A DNA stretch of 64,000 nt from an uncultured Fibrobacter sp. Lineage in GTDB: Bacteria; Fibrobacterota; Fibrobacteria; Fibrobacterales; Fibrobacteraceae. This document shows positions 7,956 to 16,887 of this stretch, piece after piece. The DNA lies in the NCBI GenBank assembly GCA_934700345.1, contig CAKUXP010000016.1:6442-70441 (forward strand), written 5' to 3'. Below the pieces are notes generated by a model. That model saw only the letters and a program-made list of their open reading frames with translations. It did no database searches and was not told the DNA's origin. The translations under genes and the position numbers were made by a program. The first letter of the stretch is position 1. Each line of letters opens with the position of its first letter.

Positions 7956-9035
7956 ATGTTGCAAAAGAAAGTTTTATTTGTTCTCTGGTCCGGAAATTTG
8001 GGTGGGTCCGAAAAGCATGTTTTGGATCTGATCCGGTTGCTTCCGAGGGAAGAGTTTTTGCCGTCGGTGTGCTTTCTCACCGAAGCCATGGAAATGGCGA
8101 CGTTTCTCGACGAAAAAAAAGTGCCGTTCTTTGAAGTTGGAATGCGTTCTGGCATAGACGTTTTGAGGCTTCCTCGCTTAAGGCCCTTCTTGAAAAGGGG
8201 AAACTTTGATATCATTCACGAGCACGGCGGAAACAAGTTCGCCATTTACGCCTACAGGCGCTACAGCCCGCGTAGCCGTACGATTTTCACCATCCACAAT
8301 GGGGAGCTTCCTTCGGACTACAAAAAAACGCGCCTTTTTCTTGAACTAAAAAAAATCAAAAATTTTGACCGGGTCCTCTCGGTTTCGGATCGTATTTCCG
8401 AAGCCTGGCGGGAATGTTCACATCGCGAAATCCGGACCGTTGAACTCGGGGTTGAACTTGAACGGTTTTCGGGCGTAAGTGCCTATTCGCCGGATGGCCC
8501 GCTGGTTTCCGTTTCGAGACTGATTCCGTCAAAGCGCATACCGCTTCTTGTCCGGCTGTGTGCGCCGTGGCTCAGACGGACCGGGCGAACGCTTCGAATT
8601 GCAGGCGAGGGCCCCGACCGCGCAAACGTGGAACGCGAAATTCGAACTCTGGGACTGGAATCGCAAGTGGAACTGTCCGGCTTTTTGCCTGACGTTTCCG
8701 CATTCTTAAAAGGTGCGTCGGCTTTCGTCTTTGCTTCGCAATTTGAAAGCGGGCCTCTTGTCGTCCGCGAGGCGATGGCGTGCGGACTTCCCGTCGTATC
8801 GACCTTTCTTCCGTCGCTTCGTGGGATTGTCCAAAATGGTGAAACGGGCTTTCTCGTTGAAAATGGCGATTTCTCCCAAATGCAAAAGGGGTTTGAATAC
8901 GCCTTGGACGCTTTTACGGCAAGAGACCTTTCCGGAAAAGGCTTTTCGGAGGCTTCGCAAAAAATGGCGTCCCGCTTTGACGAAAAGGAGACCGCTCGGA
9001 AACTCGTCCAAATTTATCGGGAGGAAACAGGATGA
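7956..9035 (+). CDS. Family 4 (group 1) glycosyltransferase
   Basis: 359-residue GT-B fold transferase. The N-terminal half has the acceptor-side loop GNLGGSEKHVLDL; the C-terminal half has SRLIPSKR, IAGEGPDR and the nucleotide-binding signature FESGPLVVREAMACGLPVV, with E-x7-E spacing. The frame is open for 300 bases upstream of homology, but MLQKKVLFVLWSGNLGG at ATG 7956, two bases after the previous stop, is the natural start. Member of the glycan operon; sugar specificity unknown. Confidence 0.88.
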   Translation: MLQKKVLFVLWSGNLGGSEKHVLDLIRLLPREEFLPSVCFLTEAMEMATFLDEKKVPFFEVGMRSGIDVLRLPRLRPFLKRGNFDIIHEHGGNKFAIYAYRRYSPRSRTIFTIHNGELPSDYKKTRLFLELKKIKNFDRVLSVSDRISEAWRECSHREIRTVELGVELERFSGVSAYSPDGPLVSVSRLIPSKRIPLLVRLCAPWLRRTGRTLRIAGEGPDRANVEREIRTLGLESQVELSGFLPDVSAFLKGASAFVFASQFESGPLVVREAMACGLPVVSTFLPSLRGIVQNGETGFLVENGDFSQMQKGFEYALDAFTARDLSGKGFSEASQKMASRFDEKETARKLVQIYREETG

Positions 9036-9745
9036 TTTCGGTCTGCATGACGACCTTCAACGGAGAGGCGTTCCTCTCGGAACAGATTGAAAGCATCCTT
9101 TCGCAGCTCTCTGAAGAAGACGAGCTAATTATCTCCGATGACGGTTCCACAGACGGAACGCTTCGCATCCTAAAAGAATTTTCCGATGCTCGAATCCGCC
9201 TGATTTCTGCAGAACCTAAAAGGCTCGGCCCCGTTTACAACCTAGAGCGCGCCTTGAAGGCCGCCCATGGCGAATTCCTGTTTCTTTCGGATCAGGACGA
9301 TATTTGGCTTCCGACAAAAAGGGTGGAGATGCTTCGCGCCCTCGAAACGTCCGATCTGGTTCTTTCCGATGCGTTTATTTATGTGCAAAAGGCAAACGGC
9401 AAGTGGGAAGAAGGTGTCCGGATGTTTGAGGTTCGGCCTCCGCGGCACGGCGTCTTTTTGAACTGGCTGAAAAACAGCTTTACGGGCTGCTGCATGGCGT
9501 TTCGGCGCGAGCTGCTTTTCTGTGCGCTGCCGTTTCCGGAAAGGATCCCGATGCACGACCAATGGATTGGAATTTGTGCCGAAAAAAAATTCCGGGTTTC
9601 CTTTTTGGAAAAGCCTCTGGCTGAATACCGTCGTCACAAAAAAAATGCGACGGATTTTCTCGCCGGAAAAAAGTCCTGTAAGCTGCAACAGGTCTTATGG
9701 CGTTTTCGGCTCGGCATCGCCATTTTGCGAAGGCTTTCCCGCTAG
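9032..9745 (+). CDS. Family 2 glycosyltransferase, rhamnosyltransferase-like
   Basis: 237-residue GT2 enzyme beginning MISVCMTTFNGEAFLSEQIES with the donor-binding IISDDGSTDGT and FLSDQDDIW motifs, the pattern seen in rhamnosyltransferases and other O-antigen GT2 enzymes; CCMAFRR and HDQWIG follow as usual. Its start overlaps the previous stop by 4 bases. It is the last gene of the glycan operon and runs 51 bases into the convergent gene on the other strand, with no intrinsic terminator visible between them. Confidence 0.88.
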   Translation: MISVCMTTFNGEAFLSEQIESILSQLSEEDELIISDDGSTDGTLRILKEFSDARIRLISAEPKRLGPVYNLERALKAAHGEFLFLSDQDDIWLPTKRVEMLRALETSDLVLSDAFIYVQKANGKWEEGVRMFEVRPPRHGVFLNWLKNSFTGCCMAFRRELLFCALPFPERIPMHDQWIGICAEKKFRVSFLEKPLAEYRRHKKNATDFLAGKKSCKLQQVLWRFRLGIAILRRLSR

Positions 9746-10192
9746 CGTTCCCCAGGCCACTTGGACAAAGGCTCCGGCCCGGACGAGTTTCGCTTGAGAA
9801 GCCTCGTAGTCTTTTAAAATCCGGTTGAAAAGAAAGACGTTGCGCTTCTGTTTTTTTTCGAGGAGGTCCTGCTTGAACTTGGCAACGCGGGCGAGGCAGT
9901 CGCAGGAATCCGCTAGGGCTTCGACATAGGCGGGAACGGCGTTTAGGAATTCCTTTTCTTCGGGAGCGGAACTTGCACGGTTCTTTTCGATAAAGTCTTT
10001 CTGGGCGAGGGCTTGCGACTTGACTTCTCCCATAAAGCGCTGGATGCGGACATAATCGACCTGCGGCCAGATCAGGCTGAACGGCGGCAGCTTTTTCCAG
10101 CTGAACTTGAATATCGACTCGTGCGCGGCATTTTTTGCCTTGATGAGTTCTTTCAAGTTTTCGAAAACGACCGGGGAAAGTCTTTTTTGCAT
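9695..10192 (-). CDS. Hypothetical protein
   Basis: 165 residues, no family recognised. The sequence is soluble and lysine-rich, with a probable helical/coiled stretch (KFKQDLLEKKQKRNVFLFNRILKDYEASQAKLV) and an aromatic segment KFSWKKLPPFSLIWPQVDYVRIQRFM. No signal peptide or membrane span. It is divergent from the small membrane-protein genes and convergent with the last glycosyltransferase, whose 3' end it overlaps by 51 bases; the unusual length of this overlap lowers confidence in the C-terminus slightly. Confidence 0.6.
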   Translation of the reverse strand: MQKRLSPVVFENLKELIKAKNAAHESIFKFSWKKLPPFSLIWPQVDYVRIQRFMGEVKSQALAQKDFIEKNRASSAPEEKEFLNAVPAYVEALADSCDCLARVAKFKQDLLEKKQKRNVFLFNRILKDYEASQAKLVRAGAFVQVAWGTLAGKPSQNGDAEPKTP

Positions 10193-10265
10193 TTTTTACC
10201 TACGCTTGCTAATTTGAAAATATACATTTATAGCTATCATCTCATTCTAGGAGAAAAATTACGTT

Positions 10266-10733
10266 ATGGATTTGAAGAAAATGAAGCTGATCTTGGCGGC
10301 TTCGGTTGCGTTAAACATCGCACTCGTCGTCATCATGCTGGTTCTCAAGAGCGATTACAAGGAACAGGCCCAGGTTTCGTATGGGCTTGCGACTAAGGCC
10401 TATACGGACGATGTTTCCCAGGTGGTAAAAGCCCAGAACGACTTCATCAAGAGCGGAAACCGTATCTGGCAAATCATATTTGAAACGACATCGAAAAAGC
10501 TTTCCAAGGCGGATTTCGACGCGCGCGTCGCGGAACTGGATGCGGACAAGGTTCTTGACGCGCAGACATCGGGCGATGTGACGTCGCTTTCCTGTGGTGC
10601 GGATTGCAAGGTGCTCTTCACTTTCCAGAAGGGAAATTTCGTTTCGGTGGATTACAAGGCTCTTTCCGAACTTTCCCCGTCGGCGACCTTCGCCGTTTCC
10701 AAGCCGTCCCCCTTTCAGTTTGAAACCAAGTGA
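10266..10733 (+). CDS. Small single-span membrane protein, first of a tandem pair
   Basis: 155 residues. An N-terminal membrane segment (MKLILAASVALNIALVVIMLVL) is followed by a hydrophilic domain, so the protein is probably anchored in the inner membrane with its body in the periplasm. AGGAG lies 11 bases before the ATG; a second in-frame ATG at 10281 is possible. The next gene has the same layout and detectable similarity (MKL start, NIA in the span, ending with a Vxxxx ALL-type segment), so the two are tandem paralogues. No known domain is recognised and no function is proposed. Confidence 0.65.
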   Translation: MDLKKMKLILAASVALNIALVVIMLVLKSDYKEQAQVSYGLATKAYTDDVSQVVKAQNDFIKSGNRIWQIIFETTSKKLSKADFDARVAELDADKVLDAQTSGDVTSLSCGADCKVLFTFQKGNFVSVDYKALSELSPSATFAVSKPSPFQFETK

Positions 10734-10742
10734 GGATTTCCG

Positions 10743-11213
10743 ATGAAACTCAAGCAGATAATGATCGCATCCCTGATTTTGAACATCGCCATCTTTGCGC
10801 TTCTCTTTATGCAAAAAGGCGCCTACGTTTCGCAGGCGACGGAAGCGTACCAGAAAAAGACGGACGATTACTACAAAAAAGCGGTAAACATCGTCGAAGG
10901 GCAGAATTCCGTCATCGAGAATAATGCGATTCTCTGGAACATCGCTTGCACGGCAAACCGGGAAGCGAAGACGTCCAAGGATTTTGCGACAATTGAAAAG
11001 CGTCTCGCCAATTCTTCTGTGTTTTCGGCGAAAGTCTCGGGGATGCCGGACGGTTCGGGAACGCTTCGAACCCTTTCGTGGAACAGCGATTACTATATCG
11101 TGGCGAAGTTTGACAAGAAGAAGAACCTGCAGGGCATCGATGTCGGAGCTCTTCTTGGAAACGCCCAGCCGCTTGTTTCGGAAAGCCTAGACGAAGAAGA
11201 CGGCGAAGAATAG
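10743..11213 (+). CDS. Small single-span membrane protein, second of a tandem pair
   Basis: 156 residues, nine bases after the preceding paralogue and surely co-transcribed. It has an N-terminal span (IMIASLILNIAIFALLFM), then a tyrosine/lysine-rich helical part (YQKKTDDYYKKAVNIV) and an acidic C-terminus (DEEDGEE). The asparagine-valine-glutamine core (VEGQNSVIENNAILWNIA) aligns with VKAQNDFIKSGNRIWQII in the first copy. Function unknown; perhaps an envelope-associated accessory protein. Confidence 0.65.
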   Translation: MKLKQIMIASLILNIAIFALLFMQKGAYVSQATEAYQKKTDDYYKKAVNIVEGQNSVIENNAILWNIACTANREAKTSKDFATIEKRLANSSVFSAKVSGMPDGSGTLRTLSWNSDYYIVAKFDKKKNLQGIDVGALLGNAQPLVSESLDEEDGEE

Positions 11214-11303
11214 GAATTTTGCCTTGTGACTAGGCTCACCTAGTGAAGAGTTCTTTTTTTTATTACCTTTAAATCCGAAGTTCACTTTCATAAGGAGTTC
11301 ATC

Positions 11304-11738
11304 ATGAAGAAAAGTCTTATTGCGCTCGCTCTTGCTGCGGCATTTACCTTGACCGCTTGCTATGGCAGCTACAGCCTCACCAACAAGCTTTACAAGTGGA
11401 ACGGTACGCTTGGGAACAAGTGGCTCAATTCTTGCGTGCATTTCATTCTCTGGGTCATCCCGGTGTATGAAATCTGCATCGGTCTTGTCGATGGATTGGT
11501 TCTGAACACGGTCGAATTCTGGACCGGCTCGAATCCGATCGCTTCGAACGACACCTACTTTGAAAAGGATGCCCAGGGTAACCAGATTTCCGCGATCAAG
11601 AACGAAGACGGTTCTCTCGCGGTACAGATTATCGATGCCCAGGGCCACAAGGCTGACCTCAAACTCGAACGCGATGCTGACGTAATCCGCGCTCTCGATG
11701 CGAACGGCCAGGTCGTCGCCCAGTATGACGTGAAGTAA
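11304..11738 (+). CDS. DUF3332-family lipoprotein
   Basis: 144 residues. Signal peptide with lipobox LTAC (lipidation of the cysteine in TACYGSYSLTNKLYKWN), then two hydrophobic stretches (VHFILWVIPVYEICIGLVDGLV), the motif NTVEFWTGSNPI and a beta-rich C-terminus. This arrangement is the DUF3332 family, found as short envelope lipoproteins of unknown function. AAGGAG precedes the ATG by about 9 bases, and a strong terminator follows, so it is likely a monocistronic gene. Confidence 0.82.
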   Translation: MKKSLIALALAAAFTLTACYGSYSLTNKLYKWNGTLGNKWLNSCVHFILWVIPVYEICIGLVDGLVLNTVEFWTGSNPIASNDTYFEKDAQGNQISAIKNEDGSLAVQIIDAQGHKADLKLERDADVIRALDANGQVVAQYDVK

Positions 11739-11757
11739 TCTTTTTGAAAATTTCAAA

Positions 11758-11792
11758 AGGCTCCGGTTCTTTCCGGGGCTTTTTCTTTTTGT
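11758..11792 (+). terminator. Intrinsic terminator of the DUF3332 gene
   Basis: A 10-bp stem (AAGGCTCCGG with CCGGGGCTTT, two G-T pairs), a 6-base loop and a T-rich tail follow the stop codon by 19 bases. Confidence 0.85.
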
Positions 11793-11866
11793 CTTTTTCT
11801 TGAAAGGACTCTTGCATTTTTTATACGGTCGTTCTTTTAAAAGGGAAAAAAGGTAAATTAGGGCTT

Positions 11867-12235
11867 ATGGATGAAATGCATATCACATGCCCCCATTGCG
11901 GGAACGAAATGGAGGTATCGCTCCAGGGAAAAAAGAGTTCAATGGTCGTCTGCGTCTGTGGACACTGCAAGTCTCCCTTGATAACGCTTGACGGGGAAGT
12001 CTTTGAACTTGACCGGGAAGAATTTCATACCCTGCGAAAGAAGCTTTCCAAGGTCGTCGATGCATTGCGGGAATGCGTCGGTACAGACCGTAGCGTCTTG
12101 CCGCTGCCCGGACGGAACGAAAGATCTCCCCGAATCGAGGATTCTGCCGGCAGGATTTCCAAGGAAGATATCGATAACCTGAAGATAGACCTGGAAACGT
12201 GCAAGGACGTTTCGGAATTTATTGACCGTCTGTGA
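11867..12235 (+). CDS. Hypothetical zinc-ribbon protein
   Basis: 122 residues. The N-terminus carries two CxxC pairs (CPHCG at residues 6-10 and CGHCK about 26 residues later), a treble-clef or rubredoxin-like zinc ribbon; the rest is charged and helical. No family recognised. It lies directly upstream of hrpA and overlaps its GTG start by 4 bases, so it is expressed with the helicase and may act in RNA binding; that is inference from context. A TAAATT hexamer ends 7 bases before the ATG and there is no Shine-Dalgarno sequence, which suggests leaderless initiation. Confidence 0.65.
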   Translation: MDEMHITCPHCGNEMEVSLQGKKSSMVVCVCGHCKSPLITLDGEVFELDREEFHTLRKKLSKVVDALRECVGTDRSVLPLPGRNERSPRIEDSAGRISKEDIDNLKIDLETCKDVSEFIDRL

Positions 12236-15200
12236 TCGAGAAATCCCCACTGTTCAAAATCGAATACCCGGATCTTCCCGTCGTCAAGAAGCGGGAAGAG
12301 TTCCTTTCGCTACTCAAAACGCGCCAAGTGATAATTGTCAAGGCGGATACGGGTTCCGGCAAATCAACCCAGGTTCCCAAATTTTTGCTTGAAAGCGGAA
12401 TCGCTTTGCAAGGACGGATCGGGGTGACGGAACCGAGGCGGCTCGCTGCGATGTCGATTGCGGATCGCTTGCGGGAAGAGCTTCGTGATGAAAACCTGGT
12501 ATCGACTCGAATTCGCTTTTTGGAAGAAGGCCCGAAGGATGCGCCTATCAAGGTGATGACGGACGGCATTTTGTTGCAGGAGTTTCGCAGGGATAGGCTC
12601 TTTAGGATGTATTCCGCGATTCTAGTCGATGAAGCGCATGAACGTTCCCTGAACATCGATATTTTGCTCGGGATTTTTAAATCGGTTCTCCGGGAACGCC
12701 CGGAATTTCGCCTGGTGATTGCTAGCGCGACGCTCGATGCGAAGCTCTTTGAAAAGTTTTACGAAGACTCTGCGGTTCTTGAAGCGGAGGGACGAACGTT
12801 TCCTGTCCAGGTGATCTATGCGGATCCTCGAGAAAACATCTCGAAAAGCAAGGGCGATTCAGGACTTGTCGATGAAGCCCGCGATGCGATTGTCGCCCTG
12901 GAGGAAGCGGAAAGGGATAACCTGCTGTGCTTCTTGCCGACGGAGCGCGATATCCAGGATCTTGGCGAGGAACTTCGCGAAAAGCTCGACGAAAAAAAAT
13001 TTGACATCCTTCCCCTGTTCGGACGGATGGGGCCTCAGGAGCAGAAAAAAGTCTTTCGGAAAACGGAAAAGACGCGTGTCGTCCTTGCGACGAATATCGC
13101 GGAGACGTCGCTCACCATTCCGGGAATCGCCTATGTTGTCGATACGGGAATGGCCCGGGTTTCGCGCTACAATCCGCAGACGCGCATCCAGGGGCTTCCG
13201 GTTGAAAAGGTTTCCCAGGCAAGCGCCAGACAGAGGACGGGACGCGCCGGACGCGTAAAGCCCGGTGTCTGCGTGCGGCTCTATACGGAAGAGGATTTTG
13301 AAAACCGCGACGAGTTTACGGAACCCGAGATCCGGCGTTCCAACCTTTCGAACGTGGTCCTTCAGTTGAGAAGTTTGGGACTATCCGTCGAGGATTTTCC
13401 GTTTATCCAGCCGCCACCCCGTTCGGCTTTTCGCGGTGCATACAAGGCTCTGTTTGAACTGGGGGCGCTTTCGAGCGTGGAACGCGGGGCGCGCGTGACG
13501 CCTTTTGGCGCAGAGATGGCGCACCTTCCGATGGATGTCGCGCTTTCCGCTGTGCTTCTCCGGGCGAGAAATTCCGGTGTCCTGCAGCCTGCGATTATCG
13601 TCTGCTCGGCGCTTTCCATCCAGGATCCGAGGCTTTTCCCTTCGGACGAAGCGCAAAAGGAAAAGGCCCGCCGGATGCACAGGTCGCTCGGCGGTCACAA
13701 AAGCGATTTCCTCACGTTTCTTGCGGAATGGAATGCGTTTTGTCGGGAATGGAACGGAACAACGTGGAATGCGCTCCGCAAGTATTGCGAAAAGCACTTT
13801 ATGCATTTTTTGCGCTGTCGGGAATGGATCGATCTGTATGAACAGTTTTCCCGGATTTTGAAAGTCAAGTTCGATTCCTATGTCTGTCCGTTCGATTCCT
13901 TTCACCGGGACAATTTGCACATCGCGCTACTTTCGGGATTTCTCGGCGGTGTCGCTCGGCGGGACAGGGATAATGGTTGTTATCGGCTGGTCGGCGGTCG
14001 GGACGCCTATCTGTTTCCCGGAAGCGATCTGGCGGGAAAGTTTCCCGAATTCCTGCTGTCTGCGGAAGTCCGCGAAACAAGCCGCGTATTCCTGACGAAG
14101 GCTGCGGAAATCCTGCCGGAATGGATTCTGCAGGTCGCGAAGGATTTTTGTACCTATCGCTGGTTCGAGCCGAAATGGAATCCGGAACGGGGCTTCGTGG
14201 AGGCGGTGGAAGAAGTTTCGTTTCGCGGAATGGTCCTTTCACGTTCGCACCGTGTCGATTACGGACGAGTCAATCCCGGGGAAGCGGCGCGGATCTTTTT
14301 CCTCGAAGCGATTGTCGAGGGCGATTTGCCGCGACCCTTTCCGTTTATGCGGCACAACGAGAAAGTTCTTGAATCGCTCCGGGCAAGCGAGGTTCGTTTG
14401 CGGCGGTGGGGGCTTGCGCCTTCGGACGATTTGCAGGTTGATTATCTGGTGGAACGCGCTCCCGGTGTTTTCTCGCTAAAAACGCTCAAGGATTTTATCG
14501 AGGAAAATACGGACAAGGCGCTCCGCTATGAAGTGGCGGACTGGATGCAGGCTTCGGAAACCGGGATGGAACATTTCGAATCGTTCCGAAACAATCCGGT
14601 TATCGCAGCGGCATACCGGAAAAAAATCGCGCGTGACGCCGAAGAGAAAAGGGCGGCGCAACATGGCGGAATCGTGGAATTCCTGAAAATCCTCGATCGA
14701 CATGTCCGCGGGGAACTGGTCTTTGATTCGGGCAAGGCTTGGGACGGGCTGTCGCTGGAAATCCCGGCGGATTTTTTACCGGAACTTTCCCCTTCGGTCT
14801 TTGCGCGCGAGGTTTCCAAGTGGCGAGCATGGATGCTCGAATCGTTTATCCGCGAGCTTCCCAAGGGCGATCGCAAAAAATTCGAGCAGAAGAGAGAGGA
14901 ATTGGACGACTGCTTTGTCGATTTTCTGGAAAGGAATCCGTTGAAGTCTCCGATGGTTTCCCTGTACGAGGCCTTTCTGAGTTTCGGTTCTGGCGATGGA
15001 GCGCTTCCGGTGTTGAACCCGCAAAGTGAGCATCACCTAAGGCTTCACCTGTCGATTTCTGTTTCCGGAGCCTCTGAAAAATTTCCGCTGGAACTTTCCC
15101 CAGAATGGGGAGCGTGCGGTTTTTTTGACCAAATCTGTCCGCTTTCCCGAAATGCGGCCCTTTCGCTTCCGGTCTTGGGAATTTCTTACGGCTGGGCGCC

Positions 15201-16038
15201 GGATTCTGTTCGCCCGATGAATTTCGCCGAAGCCGAGTTCTGGCAGAAATTTTACCGGCGCACGCGAAGTGCGCACTTGGAAGATTCTCCGCTCAAGTCC
15301 CTGTTTGAATCGCGCTTTGCGTTTTTGAATCGAAAGGACGAAACTGGATGGGCCTTGCGGTCGCTGCTTGCGATGGACGATTCGGAAAAGGAAAAGTTCC
15401 CTGTCGATTATCTGGATAGGGCGCTTGCACGGTTTTCGGGCCTGGAATTTTCCCGTTCGCACAAGGTGCGGGCCTTTTCCGATATCTCTTCGTCGAGGAC
15501 AAGCCTGGAGACGGCTTCCCGGGAAGGATTGATCCGCATGGTCTTTGACTCGGCCTATCTCGGAATTTCGGTTTTTGTCCGCGCATGGGAAAAGTTTCAC
15601 GAAGCCTTCGTCGGCTTTCGCCGGGGCGAAAAGGTTTCGGCTTCGGTTTTAACTCTTGCGGCAAGGCTCGCTTCCGAGGACAATCTCTATGCCCGCTTGC
15701 AGATGATCTCCGCGTTCCTTGCTCCTGAAAAGGCTTTGCCGGATTGGGATGAATCGCTTTCCATTCCGACAAACAAGGCTTTCCGCGAAGCCTTTGCCTC
15801 TTATTTTTCGGGGCGCTTTCTCAAGGACATTGAACTGAAAAAAGCGAGGGAATCGTTGCTCCGTGCCGAGAAGGCGGAAAGCGATTTGCCGGCATTCCGG
15901 GCGAAGGTCGCGCTGCAGGTCTTGCTGGAACAGTTTGAACTATTGCGGTATAAGCGTTCGGTCCTTGCAAGCGCTTCCGAGGAGAAAATCGAAAAGGCCG
16001 CTTTGCTCAAGTTGCGGGACCGCTTCAAGGGACGCTGA
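12232..16038 (+). CDS. hrpA: ATP-dependent RNA helicase HrpA (DEAH-box)
   Basis: 1268 residues, close to the 1300 of E. coli HrpA. The DEAH-box helicase acts on RNA or stalled ribosomes. Visible motifs: Walker A GSGKST (K44), TEPRR, DEAH at 133-136, SATLD, the C-terminal helicase motifs TNIAETSLTIPG and QRTGRAGR, followed by the HA2/OB region and the long C-terminal DUF3418 extension that distinguishes HrpA from shorter DEAH helicases. The start is GTG overlapping the TGA of the zinc-ribbon gene (GTGA). No frameshift is seen. Confidence 0.95.
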   Translation: MIEKSPLFKIEYPDLPVVKKREEFLSLLKTRQVIIVKADTGSGKSTQVPKFLLESGIALQGRIGVTEPRRLAAMSIADRLREELRDENLVSTRIRFLEEGPKDAPIKVMTDGILLQEFRRDRLFRMYSAILVDEAHERSLNIDILLGIFKSVLRERPEFRLVIASATLDAKLFEKFYEDSAVLEAEGRTFPVQVIYADPRENISKSKGDSGLVDEARDAIVALEEAERDNLLCFLPTERDIQDLGEELREKLDEKKFDILPLFGRMGPQEQKKVFRKTEKTRVVLATNIAETSLTIPGIAYVVDTGMARVSRYNPQTRIQGLPVEKVSQASARQRTGRAGRVKPGVCVRLYTEEDFENRDEFTEPEIRRSNLSNVVLQLRSLGLSVEDFPFIQPPPRSAFRGAYKALFELGALSSVERGARVTPFGAEMAHLPMDVALSAVLLRARNSGVLQPAIIVCSALSIQDPRLFPSDEAQKEKARRMHRSLGGHKSDFLTFLAEWNAFCREWNGTTWNALRKYCEKHFMHFLRCREWIDLYEQFSRILKVKFDSYVCPFDSFHRDNLHIALLSGFLGGVARRDRDNGCYRLVGGRDAYLFPGSDLAGKFPEFLLSAEVRETSRVFLTKAAEILPEWILQVAKDFCTYRWFEPKWNPERGFVEAVEEVSFRGMVLSRSHRVDYGRVNPGEAARIFFLEAIVEGDLPRPFPFMRHNEKVLESLRASEVRLRRWGLAPSDDLQVDYLVERAPGVFSLKTLKDFIEENTDKALRYEVADWMQASETGMEHFESFRNNPVIAAAYRKKIARDAEEKRAAQHGGIVEFLKILDRHVRGELVFDSGKAWDGLSLEIPADFLPELSPSVFAREVSKWRAWMLESFIRELPKGDRKKFEQKREELDDCFVDFLERNPLKSPMVSLYEAFLSFGSGDGALPVLNPQSEHHLRLHLSISVSGASEKFPLELSPEWGACGFFDQICPLSRNAALSLPVLGISYGWAPDSVRPMNFAEAEFWQKFYRRTRSAHLEDSPLKSLFESRFAFLNRKDETGWALRSLLAMDDSEKEKFPVDYLDRALARFSGLEFSRSHKVRAFSDISSSRTSLETASREGLIRMVFDSAYLGISVFVRAWEKFHEAFVGFRRGEKVSASVLTLAARLASEDNLYARLQMISAFLAPEKALPDWDESLSIPTNKAFREAFASYFSGRFLKDIELKKARESLLRAEKAESDLPAFRAKVALQVLLEQFELLRYKRSVLASASEEKIEKAALLKLRDRFKGR

Positions 16039-16065
16039 TTTCCAAAATTTTCTAATTTGTGGGTG

Positions 16066-16875
16066 ATGCGCTTTTCCCTGTTTTACTTTCTTTTTGTACT
16101 TTGCCTGGTATCTTGCAAAAACTTAGGCGGAGATTCCGACCCGACGCTCGCTCGCGTGGAAGATTCGGAGTTGAAACTTTCCCGGTTAAGCGAAAACGGA
16201 AACTGGGATTCACTGCCGTTTGAAGCCCGGATGGAGCTTGTCGAAAACTGGGTGAATCGCGAATCGGTCTATGAACGTGCCCTTTCGGAAGGAATTGGGG
16301 ACTTGCCGGAAGTGAAACGCCTTCTAGAAGATGCGAAAAAGAAGATTGTTCTCGGTGTGTATTTTGCACGGGTAACGGATACGCTTTCGACTTCGGAGGC
16401 GGATGTTGCCGCTTATTACGACGATCATCCCGAGCTGTTTGCTTTGGAGGCGAATGTCTATGATGTCGCAGTCGTTACCTATATGAGCGGTTCGACGGCG
16501 TGGAAGTATTACGGTCCGATGGCAAAGAAGACGATTCTTGCAAAACCCGAAAGAAATTGGCTTGTCCGCGATGTGGAAAGCTTTGATTCGGTGACGGTCT
16601 TCCCGCTTGACTGCCCGACTGTCGATATGGGGGCGCTTCCTGTCGGAAAAATTTCACCGCCGAAGGCCTGTGGAAAAAATCTCAAGAGTGTCATTGTCCT
16701 TTCGAGGATGGATTCGGGAACGGTCCGTCCGTTTGCCGATGTCTCGGATCTTGCGCGGACCCTTGCCGCAAATGCGAAACGTAAAAAGTTTATCGCGGCC
16801 TTCAAGGATTCCGTAAAGAAAAGACAGGCAATTTTTACCTATCCCGAAGAAATCTCCAAATCCGCAACCCATTGA
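16066..16875 (+). CDS. Parvulin/SurA-like lipoprotein
   Basis: 269 residues. The first residues form a signal peptide with lipobox (FLFVLCLVSC, lipidated cysteine followed by KNLGG). The body resembles the N-terminal chaperone part of PpiC/SurA foldases: a short domain after the lipid anchor, the ENWVNRESVYERALSEGI helix and AYYDDHPELFALEANV, which is the usual link into the peptidyl-prolyl isomerase domain. The isomerase domain itself is poorly conserved. It lies 12 bases upstream of a surA-like gene, so a joint role in outer-membrane protein folding is likely. I use ATG 16066 rather than a TTG 9 bases earlier, because the signal peptide begins there. Confidence 0.75.
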   Translation: MRFSLFYFLFVLCLVSCKNLGGDSDPTLARVEDSELKLSRLSENGNWDSLPFEARMELVENWVNRESVYERALSEGIGDLPEVKRLLEDAKKKIVLGVYFARVTDTLSTSEADVAAYYDDHPELFALEANVYDVAVVTYMSGSTAWKYYGPMAKKTILAKPERNWLVRDVESFDSVTVFPLDCPTVDMGALPVGKISPPKACGKNLKSVIVLSRMDSGTVRPFADVSDLARTLAANAKRKKFIAAFKDSVKKRQAIFTYPEEISKSATH

Positions 16876-16887
16876 GCCCGAATTCCT

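Noticed and set aside
11228..11243. Hairpin ACTAGG/CCTAGT after the tandem membrane genes
   Set aside because: Short 6-bp stem and the T run begins about 10 bases later, so I do not call it a terminator.
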